A stretch of DNA of 8,010 bases from an uncultured beta proteobacterium (lineage in GTDB: Bacteria > Pseudomonadota > Gammaproteobacteria > Burkholderiales > Burkholderiaceae_C): the NCBI GenBank assembly GCA_903920405.1, contig CAIXMC010000006.1, positions 1-8,010 on the forward strand, in the 5' to 3' direction. The notes beneath the pieces are model-generated. The model saw only the letters and a list, made by a program, of their open reading frames with translations. It made no database searches and had not been told where the DNA came from. The position numbers were made by a program, and so were the translations under genes. This document shows, one piece after another, positions 6,355 through 8,010 of the stretch. Numbering within the stretch: the first letter of the stretch is position 1; each line of letters begins with the position of its first letter.

Positions 6355-7359
6355 CTACTTATTTCTATCGACTACCAAGTGTGTCAGTTCCTGCAAAACC
6401 AGGGTGTTTGACAAACCACTTGTGGCCAATGCAGCCAGTGCCTGATTTTTGAGTTGCTGGGCATAAGCATTCGCACGCTCCAGACCCAGCAGCGACACAA
6501 ACGTTGGTTTTTGCTGATGGGCATCTTTACCCGCTGTTTTGCCCAAGGTTTGAGAATCAGCCGTGACGTCCAGAATATCGTCCACCACCTGAAAAGCCAG
6601 TCCCATGGCCGCTCCATAGGTTTGCAAGGCTTGTTGCACCTCAAGAGTGGGATCACCACACGCTGCCCCCATCATCACACTGGCCTGCAACAATGCACCT
6701 GTTTTCAGACGGTGCATCTCAAGCAATTGCAGCTCGGTGAGTACTTGCCCTGTGCTGGCCAGATCCATGGCCTGCCCACCGGCCATGCCGGCGTGACCCG
6801 CAGCGCGTGAGAGCAAACCGCACAACCTTGCCTGGTGTGCTGAACTGACACAGTCATCATCGGGTGTTAATAATTCAAACGCCAGGGACTGCAAGGCATC
6901 GCCGACCAGCAATGCGCTGGCCTGACCAAATTGCGCATGAACCGTGGGTTTGCCTCTGCGCAAAACATCGTTGTCCATGCAAGGCATGTCGTCATGCACC
7001 AATGAATACGCGTGAACAAGCTCTACCGCACAGGCGGCCCGCAGTGCTGTTTCGGCAGGTTTTTCAACGTACATCGGTTGATCAGGCGCACCACGACGGG
7101 CAGCTTCTTCTAACCATTCTTCTTGCAAATAATTTTGCACCAAGCCGCTACACACCCCCTCAAACGCAGCCAAAACAAGCAGGGGACGCAAGCGTTTGCC
7201 ACCTCCGAGCACGGCGTAACGCATGGCAGTCACCAGATCGCTGTGGGCATGATGACCGGATTCAACGAGCGTGGCAGCGCTGACCCAAGAGCTGAGCGCG
7301 TCTTCAATGCAGGCAAGTTGCCGGCCCATCCATAAATGGATATCAAAATGGGGGTTCAT
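6355..7359 (-). CDS. ispA: (2E,6E)-farnesyl diphosphate synthase
   Basis: This polyprenyl synthase joins dimethylallyl and isopentenyl diphosphates to geranyl and then farnesyl diphosphate, the precursor for undecaprenyl and quinone side chains. In 334-residue numbering, GGGKRLRP lies at 52-59. The first Asp-rich motif DDMPCMD is at 123-129, followed by NDVLRRGKPT. GMAGGQAMDL, LHRLKTGALL-like MHRLKTGALL and the second Asp-rich motif DDILD (260-264) follow. The DD-x4-D spacing of the first motif is typical of bacterial FPP synthases. The start at 7359 is preferred over an ATG at 7377 because its ATG overlaps the xseB stop as ATGA, a common coupling arrangement; the alternative would add six residues (MDTRHT). 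Compared with E. coli IspA (299 aa, from memory) there are about 29 extra residues between GGKRLRP and the first Asp motif. GGPP synthase is a less likely reading. Confidence 0.95.
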   Translation of the reverse strand: MNPHFDIHLWMGRQLACIEDALSSWVSAATLVESGHHAHSDLVTAMRYAVLGGGKRLRPLLVLAAFEGVCSGLVQNYLQEEWLEEAARRGAPDQPMYVEKPAETALRAACAVELVHAYSLVHDDMPCMDNDVLRRGKPTVHAQFGQASALLVGDALQSLAFELLTPDDDCVSSAHQARLCGLLSRAAGHAGMAGGQAMDLASTGQVLTELQLLEMHRLKTGALLQASVMMGAACGDPTLEVQQALQTYGAAMGLAFQVVDDILDVTADSQTLGKTAGKDAHQQKPTFVSLLGLERANAYAQQLKNQALAALATSGLSNTLVLQELTHLVVDRNK

Positions 7360-7595
7360 GGTGTGTCTGGTGTCCATGTTTTTTGTGTGCCTTGATCGAG
7401 TACCTTGACTTGATTTTCAACTGCTAAAAGCCGTTCACGACAAAATTTGAGCAAGTCGGCAGATCGCTGGTATTGGGCGAGCAATTGTTCGAGTGGCATA
7501 TCACCTGACTCTAATCGGTCAAGCACCTGATCAAGCTCTTGCAAGGCGATTTCGTAGTTGGCCGGTGGCGGCGCATGTTTGGAAGCTGTAGCCAT
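7356..7595 (-). CDS. xseB: Exodeoxyribonuclease VII small subunit
   Basis: This 79-residue protein is the small subunit of exonuclease VII, which with several copies per XseA large subunit degrades single-stranded DNA in both directions during repair and recombination. The family core is evident: YEIALQELDQVLDRLESGDMPLEQLLAQYQRS followed by a second helix (ADLLKFCRERLLAVENQVKVL). It is two helices forming a coiled hairpin, and the length is typical (about 80). The ATG at 7595 is preferred to an in-frame TTG at 7604, because GTGAGT lies 10 bases upstream of the ATG but only 1 base from the TTG. It is the first gene of the xseB-ispA-dxs-SPFH operon, with its own promoter upstream, and its TGA overlaps the ispA ATG. 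No xseA is in the window. Confidence 0.94.
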   Translation of the reverse strand: MATASKHAPPPANYEIALQELDQVLDRLESGDMPLEQLLAQYQRSADLLKFCRERLLAVENQVKVLDQGTQKTWTPDTP

Positions 7596-7627
7596 AAAAC
7601 ACAATACTCACGAAAAGAAAATGGCGC

Positions 7628-7656
7628 ATTCTAGGCGCTACAACACCAGCGCTCAA
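7628..7656 (-). promoter_or_regulatory. Sigma-70-type promoter of the xseB-ispA-dxs-SPFH operon
   Basis: On the minus strand TTGAGC (7656-7651, 4 of 6 to consensus) and TAGAAT (7633-7628, 5 of 6) are separated by exactly 17 bases. Transcription would begin near 7621, giving a leader of about 25 bases before the xseB ATG. No other promoter this good was seen in the window. Confidence 0.65.
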
Positions 7657-7662
7657 CATATT

Positions 7663-7678
7663 CACCCCCAAGGGGGTG
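7663..7678. other. GC-rich hairpin just upstream of the xseB promoter
   Basis: CACCCCC (7663-7669) and GGGGGTG (7672-7678) are perfect 7-bp arms separated by AA. The nearer arm ends 6 bp upstream of the -35 box, a position where it could be a protein site, or part of an upstream gene's end. No T-run follows on either strand, so a terminator is not supported. Confidence 0.55.
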
Positions 7679-7702
7679 CGTTTCAAACTGATGTGGAAAA
7701 AC

Positions 7703-7858
7703 GGCTTCCCACTTAAGGCGGGACAAGTGCAATATCAATGGGTTACGTTTGATTCTTTCACGTGGTTTTCTTGGCAGGGGAGGATCACACATTTGGCTGA
7801 TTAGCCTTAACAAACGCAGGGAGCTGACTTAACTCTGTCCCGCCTTAAGTGGGAAGCC
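7703..7858. repeat. 156-bp element with perfect 23-bp terminal inverted repeats
   Basis: The 23 bases at 7703-7725 (beginning GGCTTCCCACTTAAG, ending GGCGGGACA) are the exact reverse complement of 7836-7858. Similarity stops sharply at both sides of each arm, and the 110 bases between them do not pair extensively. Each arm contains the palindrome CTTAAG. This is the shape of a small non-autonomous transposable element or of an intergenic repeat. No transposase frame fits inside and no target duplication is obvious in the flanks. It lies about 47 bp upstream of the xseB -35 box. Confidence 0.8.
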
Positions 7859-7862
7859 CAAA

Positions 7863-7906
7863 GCCCCAAAGGGGCGTGGCATACCAGCCCAGGGTGCAAC
7901 CCTGGG
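7863..7906. repeat. Two adjacent REP-like hairpins
   Basis: GCCCC-AAA-GGGGC (7863-7875, 5-bp stem) is followed 12 bp later by CCCAGGGT-GCA-ACCCTGGG (7888-7906, perfect 8-bp stem with a 3-base loop). Paired GC-rich hairpins of this type resemble REP/BIME intergenic repeats mobilised by Y1-type (RAYT) transposases. The family assignment is inference; the stems are seen directly. Confidence 0.65.
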
Positions 7907-7916
7907 AACTGGGAAC

Positions 7917-7934
7917 GGGATGGAAGGGATGGAA
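7917..7934. repeat. 9-bp tandem duplication
   Basis: GGGATGGAA occurs twice head to tail (7917-7925 and 7926-7934), just after a GGGAACt-GGGAACg near-duplication at 7905-7917. It is small and lies inside the repeat-rich right end. Confidence 0.7.
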
Positions 7935-7943
7935 GTTTGCAAT

Positions 7944-8008
7944 GCGTTCTGCAGGAACGCCGCATAGGCCGGTCGCGGATGGGTTGTGCGGCGATATGCG
8001 GCGTTCCT
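7944..8008. repeat. Overlapping inverted repeats at the right edge
   Basis: AGGAACGCCGCATA (7953-7966) is the exact reverse complement of 7995-8008, giving 14-bp arms with a 28-base interval. A second, smaller hairpin, GCGTTC-TGCAG-GAACGC (7944-7960), uses the same GAACGC bases, so the two structures exclude each other. The repeat may continue past the window end. It looks like part of a dispersed intergenic repeat; no coding frame is credible here. Confidence 0.7.
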
Positions 8009-8010
8009 TC

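Noticed and set aside
7375..7377. Upstream ATG as the start of ispA
   Set aside because: It would overlap xseB by 22 bp without a ribosome binding site; the ATGA overlap at 7356-7359 is more typical.
7631..7813. 60-codon minus-strand open frame (TTG start) upstream of xseB
   Set aside because: It overlaps the xseB promoter, a hairpin and one arm of the 23-bp inverted repeat. It has no ribosome binding site that I can see and no recognisable family; chance is more likely.

Overview
The window looks like a chromosomal segment from a betaproteobacterium of the order Burkholderiales, most likely near Comamonadaceae. The basis is the resemblance of the IspA, DXS, YgfZ and PpiD proteins to that group, the xseB-ispA-dxs gene order, and a relic of a tRNA-Val next to ppiD. 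G+C looks close to half by eye, lower than in most free-living members of that family. The genus cannot be fixed from sequence alone. All identifications rest on motif recognition, not database searches.

Layout. Positions 1-161 are a heptanucleotide minisatellite that stops two bases before the start codon of ygfZ (+). ygfZ converges on ppiD (-) with 7 bp between stop codons. The ppiD leader (2985-3228) holds, read on the minus strand, a possible -10 element, a truncated tRNA-Val(UAC) 3' half, and a rho-independent terminator only 21 bp upstream of the ppiD start codon. Upstream lies a minus-strand operon, in transcription order xseB (exonuclease VII small subunit), ispA (farnesyl diphosphate synthase), dxs (DXP synthase) and a gene for an SPFH-SHOCT protein. 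A sigma-70-type promoter is visible at 7628-7656. xseB and ispA overlap by an ATGA, and dxs and the SPFH gene are 3 bp apart with the ribosome binding site inside dxs, so both junctions look translationally coupled. Between ispA and dxs sits a fold-back element of about 164 bp (6176-6339). The last 350 bases, from about 7660, hold no convincing gene but are crowded with inverted repeats, including a perfect 23-bp pair 156 bp across.

How the genes fit together. Dxs supplies the first committed step of the MEP isoprenoid pathway and IspA makes C15 prenyl diphosphate downstream of it, which explains their pairing. XseB is a DNA-repair subunit often found in this operon. PpiD is an inner-membrane periplasmic chaperone. 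YgfZ helps maintain Fe-S enzymes, and the MEP pathway itself uses Fe-S enzymes (IspG, IspH), although no link is shown here. The SPFH-SHOCT protein is the least expected operon member.

I see no complete new defence, mobile or biosynthetic system. The points most worth checking are the repeat elements, the tRNA-Val breakpoint, the SPFH gene attached to dxs, and a roughly 29-residue insertion in IspA.
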